From assembly GCA_025934915.1 (NCBI GenBank), contig JAICWG010000018.1, forward strand, positions 1 through 38,023: 38,023 bases of DNA. Direction: 5' to 3'. Under the pieces are notes generated by a model. It was given only the letters and a program-made list of their open reading frames with translations, did no database searches and was not told the DNA's origin. Positions 18,616 to 28,146 of this stretch are shown in pieces; positions within the stretch are counted from its first letter, which is position 1, and the number at the start of each line of letters is the position of its first letter. A program made the position numbers and the translations under genes. The stretch is from Nitrospira sp. Its GTDB lineage: Bacteria; Nitrospirota; Nitrospiria; Nitrospirales; Nitrospiraceae.

Positions 18616-19558
18616 GGCAATTGAAGCATTTGCCGATGCAGTGCGCCACGGATTAACCCAACCACAACGCGAACTTCCCTCCTGTTATCTTTACGACGAG
18701 GTTGGAAGCGCACTTTACGAAGCCATTACACTGTTACCGGAATATGGCTTAAGCCGAGCGGACGAGCGGCTCCTCTTCCGTCATACGGACAGCATCTTGC
18801 GTCTCTTGCCTGACCGGTTGATCGTCGCTGAGTTAGGCAGCGGCAGTGCCCGCAAGACTCGCTGGCTGCTCCAAGCTTTCATCAACCGAGCGGCGCCGCT
18901 CATCTATATTCCCATTGATCTTTCAGGCTCAGCGTTGAAGAACTGTCGGAAGGAGCTCTTCGGTCTCGGCGGCTTGAGGCTGGTCGACCTCGAACGGTCG
19001 TATCTCGAAGGACTTCAAGATGTGGCGGCGCATCGTCCACCTGACCACACCCTGCTGGTCCTATTCCTCGGCAGTACGTTGGGAAACTTCGAGCGGTCTA
19101 CGGCTGAAGTGTTCCTGAGCGAGATACGTCGAAACTTACAGCCTGGAGATGCGCTGTTGATGGGGACGGACTTGGAGAAGCCGAAAGCCGATCTCCTGCT
19201 CGCCTATGACGATCCACTTGGTGTCACCGCGGCGTTTAATCGAAATCTCCTTGTCCGAGTGAACCGTGAGCTCAACGGAGACTTCGTCTTGTCGCACTTC
19301 TATCATGATGTGCGTTATGACGCGGCACAACGCCGCATCGAGATGCACCTTCGCTCTGATCGGCGGCAGACGGTGCGCATCGAGGATGTCGAACTCACAT
19401 GCGATTTCCAAACCGATGAAACCATTTGGACGGAAAGCTGCCACAAATTCAATCTTGATGAATTGCGAGCCATGGCCTCCCGGAGTGGGTTCTATAGCGC
19501 GGCGCAATGGATCGACAATGACTGGCCCTTCGTCGAAAGCCTCTGGTTCGCAGACTAG
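18563..19558 (+). CDS. egtD: L-histidine N-alpha-methyltransferase EgtD
   Basis: A 331-residue SAM-dependent enzyme that trimethylates the alpha-amino group of histidine to give hercynine. Characteristic stretches are CYLYDEVGSALYEAITLLPE with YGLSRADERLL (residues 34-63), the SAM loop VAELGSGSARKTRWLL (about 90-105), and LFLGSTLGNFERSTA (about 169-183). ATG 18563 lies inside the egtB 3' end, so the two are translationally coupled. The ABC transporter gene starts 16 bases after its stop. Confidence 0.92.
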   Translation: MSTPPFDVLNADAVPRTEAIEAFADAVRHGLTQPQRELPSCYLYDEVGSALYEAITLLPEYGLSRADERLLFRHTDSILRLLPDRLIVAELGSGSARKTRWLLQAFINRAAPLIYIPIDLSGSALKNCRKELFGLGGLRLVDLERSYLEGLQDVAAHRPPDHTLLVLFLGSTLGNFERSTAEVFLSEIRRNLQPGDALLMGTDLEKPKADLLLAYDDPLGVTAAFNRNLLVRVNRELNGDFVLSHFYHDVRYDAAQRRIEMHLRSDRRQTVRIEDVELTCDFQTDETIWTESCHKFNLDELRAMASRSGFYSAAQWIDNDWPFVESLWFAD

Positions 19559-19574
19559 TCGGACTTATGCCGCT

Positions 19575-20312
19575 ATGTCTCTGGTCTCCTTTCGCGATGT
19601 TTCACTAGGTTTCGGCCAGCGTCTTATTCTTCGCCACTTCAGTCTCGACGTGGAGGTCGGTGAGACCCTGGTGCTCCTTGGTCGAAGCGGCTCCGGTAAA
19701 ACCACGGCGCTGAAGACCGTCAATGCGATGTTGCTTCCGACGACCGGCGCGGTCCTCGTGGAAGATCGTCCTACAACGGCATGGGATCACATTCAGTTGA
19801 GACGCCGCATCGGCTATGTCATCCATGACAGCGGGTTGTTCCCTCACTACACCGTCGCCCAGAATGTTGCCCTCGTCCCGCATTTGGAAAAATGGCCCGC
19901 CGCCGACATCGAGGCTCGCGTCACCAGTCTTCTGCAGAAGGTCGGCATGCCGGTAGGAGAGTTCGGTGCCCGCTACCCGGACGAACTTTCATACGGGCAA
20001 CGTCAGCGCGTAGGGGTCGCGCGAGCACTTGCGGCTGATCCCCCGCTGCTTCTCTTTGATGAGCCCTTTGGAAGCTTAGATCCTGTGATTCGCTTGGAAC
20101 TCCAGAGGCAGTTCATCGCATTGCGCCAGGAGATGAGTAAAACCTCGATTTTTGTCACTCATGATGTGCGCGAGGCGCTCTTTCTGGGTACGCGGATTGC
20201 CGTCCTGCTCAATGGCTCAATCGAGTTCGTCGGACCACCTCGGGAATTCTTGCAGGCGTCGACGCCCGAGGCATGCGCGTTTCTGAGCTGCCTGCAACCG
20301 CTGGAGGTATGA
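19575..20312 (+). CDS. ABC transporter ATPase, OpuCA/osmoprotectant type
   Basis: A 245-residue ATPase that powers a quaternary-amine importer. Walker A is GRSGSGKTT (residues 34-42), the signature is LSYGQRQRVGVARAL (about 137-151) and Walker B LLLFDEPFGSLDP (about 157-169), followed by the H-loop THDVREAL. No C-terminal CBS domains are present, unlike OpuCA or OpuAA, which use them to sense ionic strength; osmotic gating is thus not expected. ATG 19575 is chosen because it matches the family start. It overlaps the permease by four bases (ATGA). Confidence 0.88.
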   Translation: MSLVSFRDVSLGFGQRLILRHFSLDVEVGETLVLLGRSGSGKTTALKTVNAMLLPTTGAVLVEDRPTTAWDHIQLRRRIGYVIHDSGLFPHYTVAQNVALVPHLEKWPAADIEARVTSLLQKVGMPVGEFGARYPDELSYGQRQRVGVARALAADPPLLLFDEPFGSLDPVIRLELQRQFIALRQEMSKTSIFVTHDVREALFLGTRIAVLLNGSIEFVGPPREFLQASTPEACAFLSCLQPLEV

Positions 20313-20929
20313 TGCCGAACAGTCTCTTGCATGAACTTGTCACGTTGACCACGCAACACTTCTTCTTGGTCGGGGTTTCCATGCTCTTCGCTGCGATTGT
20401 GGCGATTCCTCTCGGCATCATCCTCAGCTGGCGATCCGGATGGCGCGATGTGGCACTCGGCGTGGTCAATGTCGTACAGACCATTCCGAGCCTGGCTCTG
20501 TTCGGATTTCTGATTCCCATTCCCATCCTCGGCGGTATCGGCGCGCATACCGCCATCATCGCGCTCGTCCTCTATGCGTTGCTCCCAATGCTTCACAATA
20601 CCGTCACCGGCATTTTGAATGTAGATGCCGGCGTGCGGGATTCCGCGACGGCACTGGGCATGACGACAGGTGAGCGAATGTGGCAGGTGGAATTGCCGCT
20701 TGCAGCTCCGACAATCCTGGCCGGTGTCCGGATCGCCACAGTCACGACGATCGGAACCGCAACCATCGCGGCTGCCATCGGAGCAGGCGGACTCGGAGTG
20801 TTTATTTTCCGTGGGCTCGCGGCCGTAGACAGCATGCTCCTTCTTGCGGGTGCGATCCCAGCGGCGCTCATGGCCATTGCGGCTGACCGAGGACTGGAAT
20901 GGGTGGAACGCGCGCTCTCGCGGCACTGA
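20309..20929 (+). CDS. ABC transporter permease, OpuCB/OsmW type
   Basis: A 206-residue permease with about six membrane segments. The cytoplasmic EAA-like loop contains ATALGMTTGERMWQVELPLA (about residues 113-132). NVVQTIPSLALFGFLIPIP and IGTATIAAAIGAGGLGVFIF are classic OpuCB-family stretches. ATG 20309 or 20312 (Shine-Dalgarno GGAGG just upstream) are both possible. It is not fused to the binding protein, unlike EgtU of pneumococcus, where permease and binding domain are one chain. Confidence 0.88.
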   Translation: MMPNSLLHELVTLTTQHFFLVGVSMLFAAIVAIPLGIILSWRSGWRDVALGVVNVVQTIPSLALFGFLIPIPILGGIGAHTAIIALVLYALLPMLHNTVTGILNVDAGVRDSATALGMTTGERMWQVELPLAAPTILAGVRIATVTTIGTATIAAAIGAGGLGVFIFRGLAAVDSMLLLAGAIPAALMAIAADRGLEWVERALSRH

Positions 20930-21789
20930 TCCTTGCGATCTCGATCTCCGGCTGTTCAGATGAAGCACGGCCGATTACAGTCGGCTCTAAAAACTTCCTC
21001 GAACAGATTCTACTCGGCGAAATCGCCGCACAACATCTTGAGCACCGATTGGGCCAACGCGTCGAACGCAAGCTGAACTTGGGGGGAACGCTGCTGATCC
21101 ACAAGGCGATCGTCAACGGCGACATCGATCTCTATCCGGAGTACTCGGGGACCAGCGCGACCGTCATCCTGAACTTGCCGCCTTTCAACAACGCCGATGA
21201 TTTGTCGGCGCAAGTACGACGGGAGTACGAAGCACGCTTTCATCTTCGTTGGTTCGATCCGCTCGGCTTCAACAATACCTTCGCCATGGTCATACGCAAA
21301 GCAGACGCAGATCGCTTGGGTGTGCGCTCGCTGCAGGATGCGGAACGCCATCCCTTCGGGTGGGTGCTCGGGATGGGATACGAGTTCCAGCAGCGTCTCG
21401 ACGGCCTTCCGAACCTTTTGCGCACCTATGCATTGCCGCTACGAGGGACACCGAAGGTCATGGACTTGGGATTGCTCTATCGGGCTCTGGAACAAGGTGA
21501 CGTCAGTATGGTGGCGGCTAATTCTACCGACGGACTGCTCCTCTCACTGGACGTCACCGTACTCGAGGACAATCGGAACTGTTTTCCGCGATATGACGCC
21601 GCTTTCGTTGCCAGGAACCAGACCATTGCTCGAGAACCACGACTAGCGGCAGCGTTGCAAGATCTCAGCGGAAAGTTTTCCGACGACACCATGCGGCGGT
21701 TAAATCATCAAGTTCTGGTTCTGCACGGCAGCGTTGAAGATGTAGCGAATGAGTTTCTCCGTACGAGCGGTCTGCTGAAGGAGCCTTGA
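20899..21789 (+). CDS. ABC transporter substrate-binding lipoprotein, OpuCC/OsmX type
   Basis: A 296-residue protein with a lipoprotein signal (hydrophobic LAALILAISISGC, Cys19), then ITVGSKNFLEQILLGEIAAQ, DIDLYPEYSGT and AANSTDGLL, all typical of the OpuCC/ProX-like type II periplasmic binding proteins that grip quaternary amines in an aromatic cage. The overlap with the permease gene is 31 bases. Hercynine, ergothioneine or other betaines would be natural ligands given the egtBD neighbours, but specificity is inferred from context only. Confidence 0.88.
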   Translation: MGGTRALAALILAISISGCSDEARPITVGSKNFLEQILLGEIAAQHLEHRLGQRVERKLNLGGTLLIHKAIVNGDIDLYPEYSGTSATVILNLPPFNNADDLSAQVRREYEARFHLRWFDPLGFNNTFAMVIRKADADRLGVRSLQDAERHPFGWVLGMGYEFQQRLDGLPNLLRTYALPLRGTPKVMDLGLLYRALEQGDVSMVAANSTDGLLLSLDVTVLEDNRNCFPRYDAAFVARNQTIAREPRLAAALQDLSGKFSDDTMRRLNHQVLVLHGSVEDVANEFLRTSGLLKEP

Positions 21790-22131
21790 TCGCGCTGCAT
21801 ATGTCGAGCTGCGTGCGCCAAGAGATCCATAGGCTCGCGGAAGGTGGCGCTTTCACATTGACTCACGTTCGGAATTTACGCTAGAGCGTTGCCCGACAAT
21901 TGCCAGCAGAGTTCCAGACTGAATTCTCAACCGCCGCCACCTCCGAGGCCATCCGTACCGCCGAAGATCTCAAGCCTTCAACCGCCGCCATCGGCTGAGA
22001 GGGCATCTCTTTCACGGACGGTTCACGGCGATTCTGGTCGAGAAAGAGGCGTATCTCCTTGAACCGCTCGCCGTGTGATGGCGAGTCAGACGCAGACCGA
22101 TTCACCATGGTGTGGCTGAGGGGGGCATTAT
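21790..22131. other. Intergenic region between binding protein and bioA, with possible small ORF
   Basis: No recognised gene lies between the + strand operon and convergent bioA. A minus-strand frame 21881-22135 (84 codons, or 76 from ATG 22109) immediately follows the bioA stop. It contains two copies of TCAACCGCCGCCA (21927-21939 and 21978-21990, 51 bases apart), read as AAVE in the protein. Homology is unknown and it may be noncoding. Confidence 0.25.
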
Positions 22132-23499
22132 TCAATTAATAGCCGCGGTTTCTATAGAAACCTTCAGTATCTCAACTATTTTGAGTAACTCTGCTTTGGA
22201 GGTGGACAACGGCGGCATGAGGACGAGTACGTTGCCGATCGGCCTTAAGATAAGCCCTTTGGTCCGCGCGATTGATGCCACGCGGTGGCCGGCCTTGGCG
22301 CTGAGCGGGTAGGGTTCTTTGGTCCGCTTATCTTTGACCAATTCGATTCCTGCCATGAACCCACATTGACGGATGTCGCCGACATTGGGTATTTCAGCCA
22401 GGGGGTTCAGCCATTTGGCCAGCAGCTTGATCTTTGAGGAGAGACGGGACAGTGTCTTCTCTCGACGAAAGACTTGGAGATTGGCGAGGGCCACGGAACA
22501 CCCCAATGGATTGCCGGTAAAGCTGTGTCCATGGAAAAAGGTTTTGAACTCGTCGTAGGTCCCGAGAAAACCCCTATAGATCTCATCCGTTGTCAATGTG
22601 ACTGCCAGGGGCATATAGCCCCCGGTGAGCCCTTTGCTCATCGCCATCAGATCCGGCGTTACTCCTTCGTGCTCGCAGGCGAACATTCTGCCCGTTCGTC
22701 CGAATCCCGTCGCTACTTCATCGGCGATCAATAAAACCTCGTACTTCGTACAGAGCTCGCGGATTCGTTGCAGATAACCGGCCGGTTGCGGAATCATACC
22801 GGCAGCTGCTTGCATCAGCGGCTCAATGATAAACCCGGCCAACTCTCGATGGCGGCTCTTGAGGATCTGTTCAATCGGATCGACACAAGCCATTCGACAA
22901 GTGGGGTAGGTCAAGTGAAAAGGGCAGCGGTAGCAATAGGGCGGTTCTGCTTCCAGGGTCGAAAACAGCAGCGGTTTGAACCGAGAGTGGAACAACTCGA
23001 TGTTGCCGACGCTCACAGCGCCGATCGTATCTCCGTGATAGGCCAGCTTGAGATGGAGGAAGGTGTGTTTAGGTCCGGCCTCAGGACGCCGCTGCCGCCA
23101 GTATTGAACGGCCATCTTCAGCGCAATCTCGACCGCTGTAGAGCCGTTGTCCGAATAGAAGATGCGTGAGAGTCCCTTCGGCGCGATCCGGATCAACTCG
23201 TACGCCAGTTCAATGGCTGGGGGATTGGAGAGGCCGAGGAACGTGGAGTGGGCAATCTTGTCGAGTTGTTTTTTGAGCGCGCCGTCCAGGACCGGATGTC
23301 GATGTCCGTGGAGATTGACCCAGATAGACGAGGTGCCATCCAGATATTTTTTCCCTTCTGTATCAATGAGGTAAGAACCTTTGCCGCGCTCGATGATCAG
23401 TGGCTCCTCCTGCTCCCATTCTTGCATTTGGGTAAATGGATGCCAGAGATAGCGACGATCCCAGTCGATCAATTGTCGGGTGGAAGGCTTTCGTGTCAC
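22132..23499 (-). CDS. bioA: Adenosylmethionine-8-amino-7-oxononanoate aminotransferase
   Basis: A 455-residue fold type I PLP aminotransferase of biotin synthesis; it uses SAM as amino donor to make 7,8-diaminononanoate. The N-terminus (DRRYLWHPFTQM) is BioA-like, YSDNGSTAVEIALKMAVQYW and IADEVATGFGRTGRMF are present, and the Schiff-base Lys is in MSKGLTGGYMPLAVTLTT. The start is GTG 23499 with no clear ribosome site. The gene stands alone with its other bio genes outside the window, divergent from lepA. Confidence 0.95.
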   Translation of the reverse strand: MTRKPSTRQLIDWDRRYLWHPFTQMQEWEQEEPLIIERGKGSYLIDTEGKKYLDGTSSIWVNLHGHRHPVLDGALKKQLDKIAHSTFLGLSNPPAIELAYELIRIAPKGLSRIFYSDNGSTAVEIALKMAVQYWRQRRPEAGPKHTFLHLKLAYHGDTIGAVSVGNIELFHSRFKPLLFSTLEAEPPYCYRCPFHLTYPTCRMACVDPIEQILKSRHRELAGFIIEPLMQAAAGMIPQPAGYLQRIRELCTKYEVLLIADEVATGFGRTGRMFACEHEGVTPDLMAMSKGLTGGYMPLAVTLTTDEIYRGFLGTYDEFKTFFHGHSFTGNPLGCSVALANLQVFRREKTLSRLSSKIKLLAKWLNPLAEIPNVGDIRQCGFMAGIELVKDKRTKEPYPLSAKAGHRVASIARTKGLILRPIGNVLVLMPPLSTSKAELLKIVEILKVSIETAAIN

Positions 23500-23646
23500 A
23501 GTGAACGAGTTGCAGGGGAAGCGTATGGCCTATGACAGAAGCAAGAGGCCATCTTATCGTTTCATGCTCGTGCTACGGATTATAAACCATATGCTCTTAT
23601 CGGATTGCCCCGTGCGGCGTGTGATTATAAGTGGGGATCGATCTCT

Positions 23647-23675
23647 TTGACAACCTGGGAGGCAATTACTATAAT
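23647..23675 (+). promoter_or_regulatory. Consensus sigma70 promoter of lepA operon
   Basis: TTGACA (23647-23652), a 17-base spacer and TATAAT (23670-23675) give a perfect consensus. Transcription would start near 23682, leaving a leader of about 22 bases before the TTG start of lepA. Confidence 0.85.
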
Positions 23676-23703
23676 GAACCGATTTTCATGGACGAGCTAG
23701 GAT

Positions 23704-25503
23704 TTGCAAAGCCTTATACGCAATTTTTCCATAATCGCCCATATCGATCACGGCAAATCAACCCTCGCTGACCGGTTCCTAGAAGCTACTGGCGCAGTCA
23801 CTGCTCGAGAGGCGAAAGACCAGATCCTTGATGCCATGGACCTCGAGCGGGAACGTGGCATTACGATCAAAGCCCATGCAGTGGCCATCCGGTACAAGGC
23901 CCAGGACGGGAAGACGTATGCCCTGCATTTGATCGATACGCCGGGGCATGTCGATTTTACCTATGAAGTCTCCCGGAGCTTGGCGGCTTGTGAAGGAGCA
24001 CTCTTGCTGGTGGATGCCACCCAAGGAGTACAGGCACAGACGATTGCCAATGTGAACTTGGCGATGGCCAATCATCTCACGATTATCCCGGTCATCAATA
24101 AGATCGATCTGGCAAGTTCGGATGTAGAGGGAACAAAACAGTCGATCTCGGAGGTACTGCAGCTCGATGCCGCCGATGCTCTTCCCATCAGCGCCAAGGA
24201 AGGCAAAGGCGTACCGGAAGTATTGGAGGCGATTATTGCGCGGATTCCTCCTCCGTCCGGTGATCCGCAAGCGCCCTTCAAGGCACTCATCTTCGACTCC
24301 TGGTTCGATAATTATCAAGGCGTGATCGTCTTAGCACGATTGGTGGATGGTTCGATTCGGCCGGGCATGAAGATCAAAGTCATGTCGAACAGCCGGATAT
24401 TTGAAGTCATGGAGGTGGGACAATTCACTCCTAAACGGACCAAAAAGGCCGAGCTGCTGACCGGCGAGGTGGGGTACCTTTGTGCCAACATGAGAGAAGT
24501 CGCCGATGTCAAAATCGGCGATACGCTGACGGATGCCGTCATACCCACCGCCGCACCGTTTCCCGGGTACAAAGAAGTCAAGCCGCTGGTGTTCTGTGGG
24601 CTCTATCCCACCGACACCGGCCGATACGAAGATTTGCGCGACGCGTTGGTTAAACTGCGTTTGAACGACTCCTCATTCGTCTATGAACCTGAAACATCGC
24701 TCGCATTGGGGTTCGGCTTTCGCTGCGGATTTTTGGGCCTCCTGCACATGGAAATCATTCAGGAGCGGCTCGAGCGTGAATATAATCTCACCCTCCTCAC
24801 AACCGCTCCGACCGTCGTCTACCGTGTGCTGACCACGAAGGGCGAAGTGCTGGAGGTCAATAACCCGACGCAGCTCCCGCCTCCCAGCAGTATCGACTCA
24901 TTCGAGGAGCCGTTTATTTTGGCGTCGATCATTACACCGGAGCGGTACATGGGGGCCATCCTCCAACTCTGTCAGGAGCGCCGCGGAATCCAGCAGGGCA
25001 TGCATTTTCTTGATCCGACCAGAGTGGTGATCAGTTATGAACTACCCCTCAACGAAGTCATTCTCGATTTTTACGATAAGCTCAAGTCGCGCACGCAGGG
25101 CTATGCCTCGCTCGACTATGAGTTGCTCGGCTACCGAGAGTCCGATCTTGTCAGGCTCGATATTCTCTTGAACGGGGAGGCGGTCGATGCCTTGTCGTTT
25201 ATCACGCACAAAGATCGTTCCGTCCAGCGAGGGCGTCAGCTTGCCGAGAAAATGAAGGAGCTGATTCCACGGCAGATGTACGAGATTGCTATTCAGGCGG
25301 CGATCGGAAGTAAGATCGTGGCGCGTGAGACGATCGGCGCGATGAAGAAAAATGTGTTGGCGAAATGCTATGGCGGCGACATCACGCGAAAACGGAAGTT
25401 GCTGGAAAAGCAAAAAGAAGGGAAGAAACGGATGAAAGCGGTCGGCAGTGTCGAGGTCCCTCAAGAAGCGTTTTTGGCAATCTTGAGAGTCGGGGAAGAA
25501 TGA
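23704..25503 (+). CDS. lepA: Elongation factor 4 (LepA)
   Basis: A 599-residue ribosome-bound GTPase. The G1 loop AHIDHGKST is at about residues 12-20, DTPGHVDF at about 78-85 and NKID at about 132-135. The LepA-specific C-terminal domain ends with [20 protein letters not shown]. The first residues ([19 protein letters not shown]) match the usual LepA start, so TTG 23704 is right. An upstream in-frame ATG at 23674 is cut off by TAG. The weak start codon and AGGA contrast with the perfect promoter. The 3' end overlaps lepB (ATGA). Confidence 0.97.
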   Translation: MQSLIRNFSIIAHIDHGKSTLADRFLEATGAVTAREAKDQILDAMDLERERGITIKAHAVAIRYKAQDGKTYALHLIDTPGHVDFTYEVSRSLAACEGALLLVDATQGVQAQTIANVNLAMANHLTIIPVINKIDLASSDVEGTKQSISEVLQLDAADALPISAKEGKGVPEVLEAIIARIPPPSGDPQAPFKALIFDSWFDNYQGVIVLARLVDGSIRPGMKIKVMSNSRIFEVMEVGQFTPKRTKKAELLTGEVGYLCANMREVADVKIGDTLTDAVIPTAAPFPGYKEVKPLVFCGLYPTDTGRYEDLRDALVKLRLNDSSFVYEPETSLALGFGFRCGFLGLLHMEIIQERLEREYNLTLLTTAPTVVYRVLTTKGEVLEVNNPTQLPPPSSIDSFEEPFILASIITPERYMGAILQLCQERRGIQQGMHFLDPTRVVISYELPLNEVILDFYDKLKSRTQGYASLDYELLGYRESDLVRLDILLNGEAVDALSFITHKDRSVQRGRQLAEKMKELIPRQMYEIAIQAAIGSKIVARETIGAMKKNVLAKCYGGDITRKRKLLEKQKEGKKRMKAVGSVEVPQEAFLAILRVGEE

Positions 25504-26270
25504 ACCCCGATCAAAATCAAAGAAATGTGGATAAGCTGCCTGGTTCTCCGCGGGGAGGAGAAGACGCCTCGCTTCCGGGAGCCAAGCTTGCGGACAACAC
25601 GGACCAATCGGGACGGAAGTCCATCGTCCGGGAGTATGCGGAAGCGATCATTGTGGCGATGCTGTTGGCATTCGCCATTCGCGTGTTCGTCGTGCAGGCA
25701 TTTAAGATTCCATCAGGGTCGATGATTCCCACCTTGCTGATCGGCGATCACATTTTGGTCAGCAAGCTCTCCTATGGGCTTCAGTGGCCGACAGATTGCC
25801 AGGTGCAATGGACGTTTCCCCCGGTGAATTGCTACACCTCTAAGACGGTGGTGGCATTCGGCAAACCTCAACGGGGTGACATCGTCGTATTTCGATTTCC
25901 TGAGGATGAAGAGAAAGATTTCATCAAGCGCATTGTTGGGCTGCCGGGGGATACCGTGCAGCTTCGCAATAAGATGGTGCTCGTGAACGGCCAGCCGCTC
26001 GACGACAAGGCTTTTACACAACGAATCGACCCCGGCGTGATCGATGGCACGGTCAATCCTCGCGATAATTTCGGACCGGTGACTGTCCCCGAGGGATCCT
26101 ACTTCGTGATGGGCGACAATCGCGACCAAAGTCTGGACAGCCGGTTCTGGGGATACGTGCGCGAAGAAAAAATCCGCGGGAAGGCGTTTCGTATCTATTG
26201 GTCCTGGAATGGGCTGGGCAATTGGACGGAGTGGGTCAGGTGGGAACGATTCGGCAAGGCGATTCAGTAA
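25500..26270 (+). CDS. lepB: Signal peptidase I (LepB)
   Basis: A 256-residue membrane serine protease that removes signal peptides. One membrane helix ([20 protein letters not shown]) comes first, then the nucleophile in [14 protein letters not shown] (Ser about residue 73), the Lys base in [12 protein letters not shown], and the [14 protein letters not shown] motif. A cytoplasmic extension of about 45 residues precedes the helix. ATG 25500 overlaps the lepA stop, giving the classic lepA-lepB pair. Confidence 0.95.
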   Translation: MNPDQNQRNVDKLPGSPRGGEDASLPGAKLADNTDQSGRKSIVREYAEAIIVAMLLAFAIRVFVVQAFKIPSGSMIPTLLIGDHILVSKLSYGLQWPTDCQVQWTFPPVNCYTSKTVVAFGKPQRGDIVVFRFPEDEEKDFIKRIVGLPGDTVQLRNKMVLVNGQPLDDKAFTQRIDPGVIDGTVNPRDNFGPVTVPEGSYFVMGDNRDQSLDSRFWGYVREEKIRGKAFRIYWSWNGLGNWTEWVRWERFGKAIQ

Positions 26271-27304
26271 CGAAAAGCGGTCGCGCTCTTCCGAGAGAGA
26301 CTTTGAATGGGAAGAGTGACGTTCCGTCGCCCAAAGCACTCCGGCAATACCTTCAACGATTTCCTCAAGCATCGGTCCTCGTTGTCGGCGACCTCATTCT
26401 CGATCACTATGTGATGGGGCGAGTCAGCCGGATCTCTCCAGAAGCGCCGGTTCCGGTGGTCCATGTCGAGTCGGAATCGCTCCGGCTCGGTGGGGCGGCG
26501 AATGTGTTCAACAATATCTTGGCGTTGGGGGGAAAGGCCGACCTCTGTGGTGTGATCGGATCGGATGAAAGCGGACGCCTTCTGATGAAGGAGCTCGGCA
26601 ACAAACGATCAAGCCGCGGAGGTGTGGTGATCGATCACGATCGCCCGACGACCAGAAAAAGTCGAGTCATCGCGCATAACCAGCAGATTGTGCGGTATGA
26701 CATCGAAGGACGAAGCGACCTGAAAGCGGCGCTGCGGCAAAAGATTCTCCGGTACGTGGAGTCACGGATTCGAGACTTGTCCTGCGTAGTGGTGTCGGAT
26801 TATGCCAAGGGAGTCGTGTCGCCTGCACTCATGTCCGAAATCACGCGACTCGCCGCCTTGAGAAAGGTTCCGGTCATCGTCGATCCTAAGGTGGAACATT
26901 TCAGCTACTACAAAGGCGTCACCGTTCTCACACCGAATCATCTGGAGGCGGCTCAAGCCTCCGGTTTACACGGCGACGGCGACCAGATGATCGACGAAGC
27001 CGGAGCGATGATTCGGCAGCGTCTTGGGTGCCGGTCCGTCCTGATTACGCGCGGTGAAAAAGGCATGAGCTTGTACGAGGGCAACGGCGCATCGTGGCAT
27101 TTGCCCACGAAGGCTCGGCAGGTCTATGACGTCACGGGTGCGGGAGATACGGTCATCGGAACCTTGGCTCTGGCCCTATCGGTCGGGGCAAGCATCAAAG
27201 CCGGAGCGGTCATGGCGAACTACGCAGCCGGGATTGTGGTGGGAATGGTCGGTACCGCAACGGTCTCCCCCAAACAGTTGTCCGAGGCGTTTGGAGATGC
27301 CTAA
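26240..27304 (+). CDS. hldA: D-glycero-beta-D-manno-heptose-7-phosphate kinase
   Basis: A protein of about 354 residues from the PfkB kinase family. It phosphorylates heptose-7-phosphate at C1 for ADP-heptose and the LPS inner core. RISPEAPVPVVHVESES, LGGAANVFNNILALGG and the C-terminal DVTGAGDTV with the catalytic Asp (about residue 295) identify it. There is no nucleotidyltransferase half, so this is HldA rather than the fused HldE. GTG 26240 has GGAG 8 bases upstream but overlaps lepB by 31 bases. TTG 26303 is an alternative closer to the family start. It overlaps kdsB by 8 bases. Confidence 0.9.
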   Translation: MGTIRQGDSVTKSGRALPRETLNGKSDVPSPKALRQYLQRFPQASVLVVGDLILDHYVMGRVSRISPEAPVPVVHVESESLRLGGAANVFNNILALGGKADLCGVIGSDESGRLLMKELGNKRSSRGGVVIDHDRPTTRKSRVIAHNQQIVRYDIEGRSDLKAALRQKILRYVESRIRDLSCVVVSDYAKGVVSPALMSEITRLAALRKVPVIVDPKVEHFSYYKGVTVLTPNHLEAAQASGLHGDGDQMIDEAGAMIRQRLGCRSVLITRGEKGMSLYEGNGASWHLPTKARQVYDVTGAGDTVIGTLALALSVGASIKAGAVMANYAAGIVVGMVGTATVSPKQLSEAFGDA

Positions 27305-28097
27305 AGCTTCACGGTCAGTCACCGTTGTGATTCCAGCCAGATATGGCTCGTTACGGTTCCCGGGCAAGCCGCTCGTCGAACTGAACGGCAAGCCGATGAT
27401 TCAACATGTGTATGAGCGTGCGGTGGCCTGCCGTGCCGTTTCCGATGTTTTGGTCGCAACCGACGATGAACGCATCAAACAAGCTGTCGAGCGGTTTGGT
27501 GGGCGCGTGATCATGGTTACCGGTGAGTATCGGACTGGGACGGATCGGGTTGCCGCCGTGGCCCGTATGTTCGCGGGGGAATATTTCGTAGACTTGCAGG
27601 GCGACGAAATTCCCTTGAATCCCGAGTTACTGACCGACCTGATCGAGCCGTTTCTTGAAAGTGGTGTGAGTATGGGAACGCTGAAGCGGGTGATGGACCC
27701 TACCGAGGATCTTCTGAATCCCGCAGTGGTCAAAGTCGTCACCGATGCGCGGGGCGACGCCCTCTATTTTTCACGAGCCCCGATCCCGTTCGTGCGTGAT
27801 GATCCGGGAAAGCAGGTGATCGGAGGGCTCCACTATATCCATCTGGGATTGTACATGTACAAGAAGGAGACGTTGCTGCGATTCGCAGCCCTGCCGACAA
27901 GCCGTTTGGAGGACGCTGAAAAGCTTGAACAGCTCCGTGCCTTGGATCACGGGATTCGCATCCGAGTATGGGAAACCAACCATGCATCATTGCGGATCGA
28001 TCGTCCGGAAGATGTGCCTGATGTCGCCGACCGACTGCAGCAGTTTGAGGCGGTCAGGCGTGAGTTACAGCACAGCCGAGTGTTTTTCAAGTCATGA
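27297..28097 (+). CDS. kdsB: 3-deoxy-manno-octulosonate cytidylyltransferase
   Basis: A 266-residue enzyme that activates Kdo with CTP to CMP-Kdo for LPS. The nucleotide-binding VVIPARYGSLRFPGKPL (about residues 9-25) and FVDLQGDEIPLNPELL are standard KdsB motifs, as are RIDRPEDV and GLHYIHLGLYMYKKETLL later. ATG 27297 sits within the hldA 3' end. pyrG, which supplies the CTP, follows 49 bases later. Confidence 0.95.
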   Translation: MPKASRSVTVVIPARYGSLRFPGKPLVELNGKPMIQHVYERAVACRAVSDVLVATDDERIKQAVERFGGRVIMVTGEYRTGTDRVAAVARMFAGEYFVDLQGDEIPLNPELLTDLIEPFLESGVSMGTLKRVMDPTEDLLNPAVVKVVTDARGDALYFSRAPIPFVRDDPGKQVIGGLHYIHLGLYMYKKETLLRFAALPTSRLEDAEKLEQLRALDHGIRIRVWETNHASLRIDRPEDVPDVADRLQQFEAVRRELQHSRVFFKS

Positions 28098-28146
28098 CAT
28101 TCCTATCCGAATTGGAGCGGTCTGACGTCCACGAGAAAGGGCAGCC

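Noticed and set aside
20159-20968. 269-codon minus-strand open frame across the ABC permease
   Set aside because: It is antisense to a well-supported permease; rich in His, Arg and Asp as expected from antisense of membrane codons.
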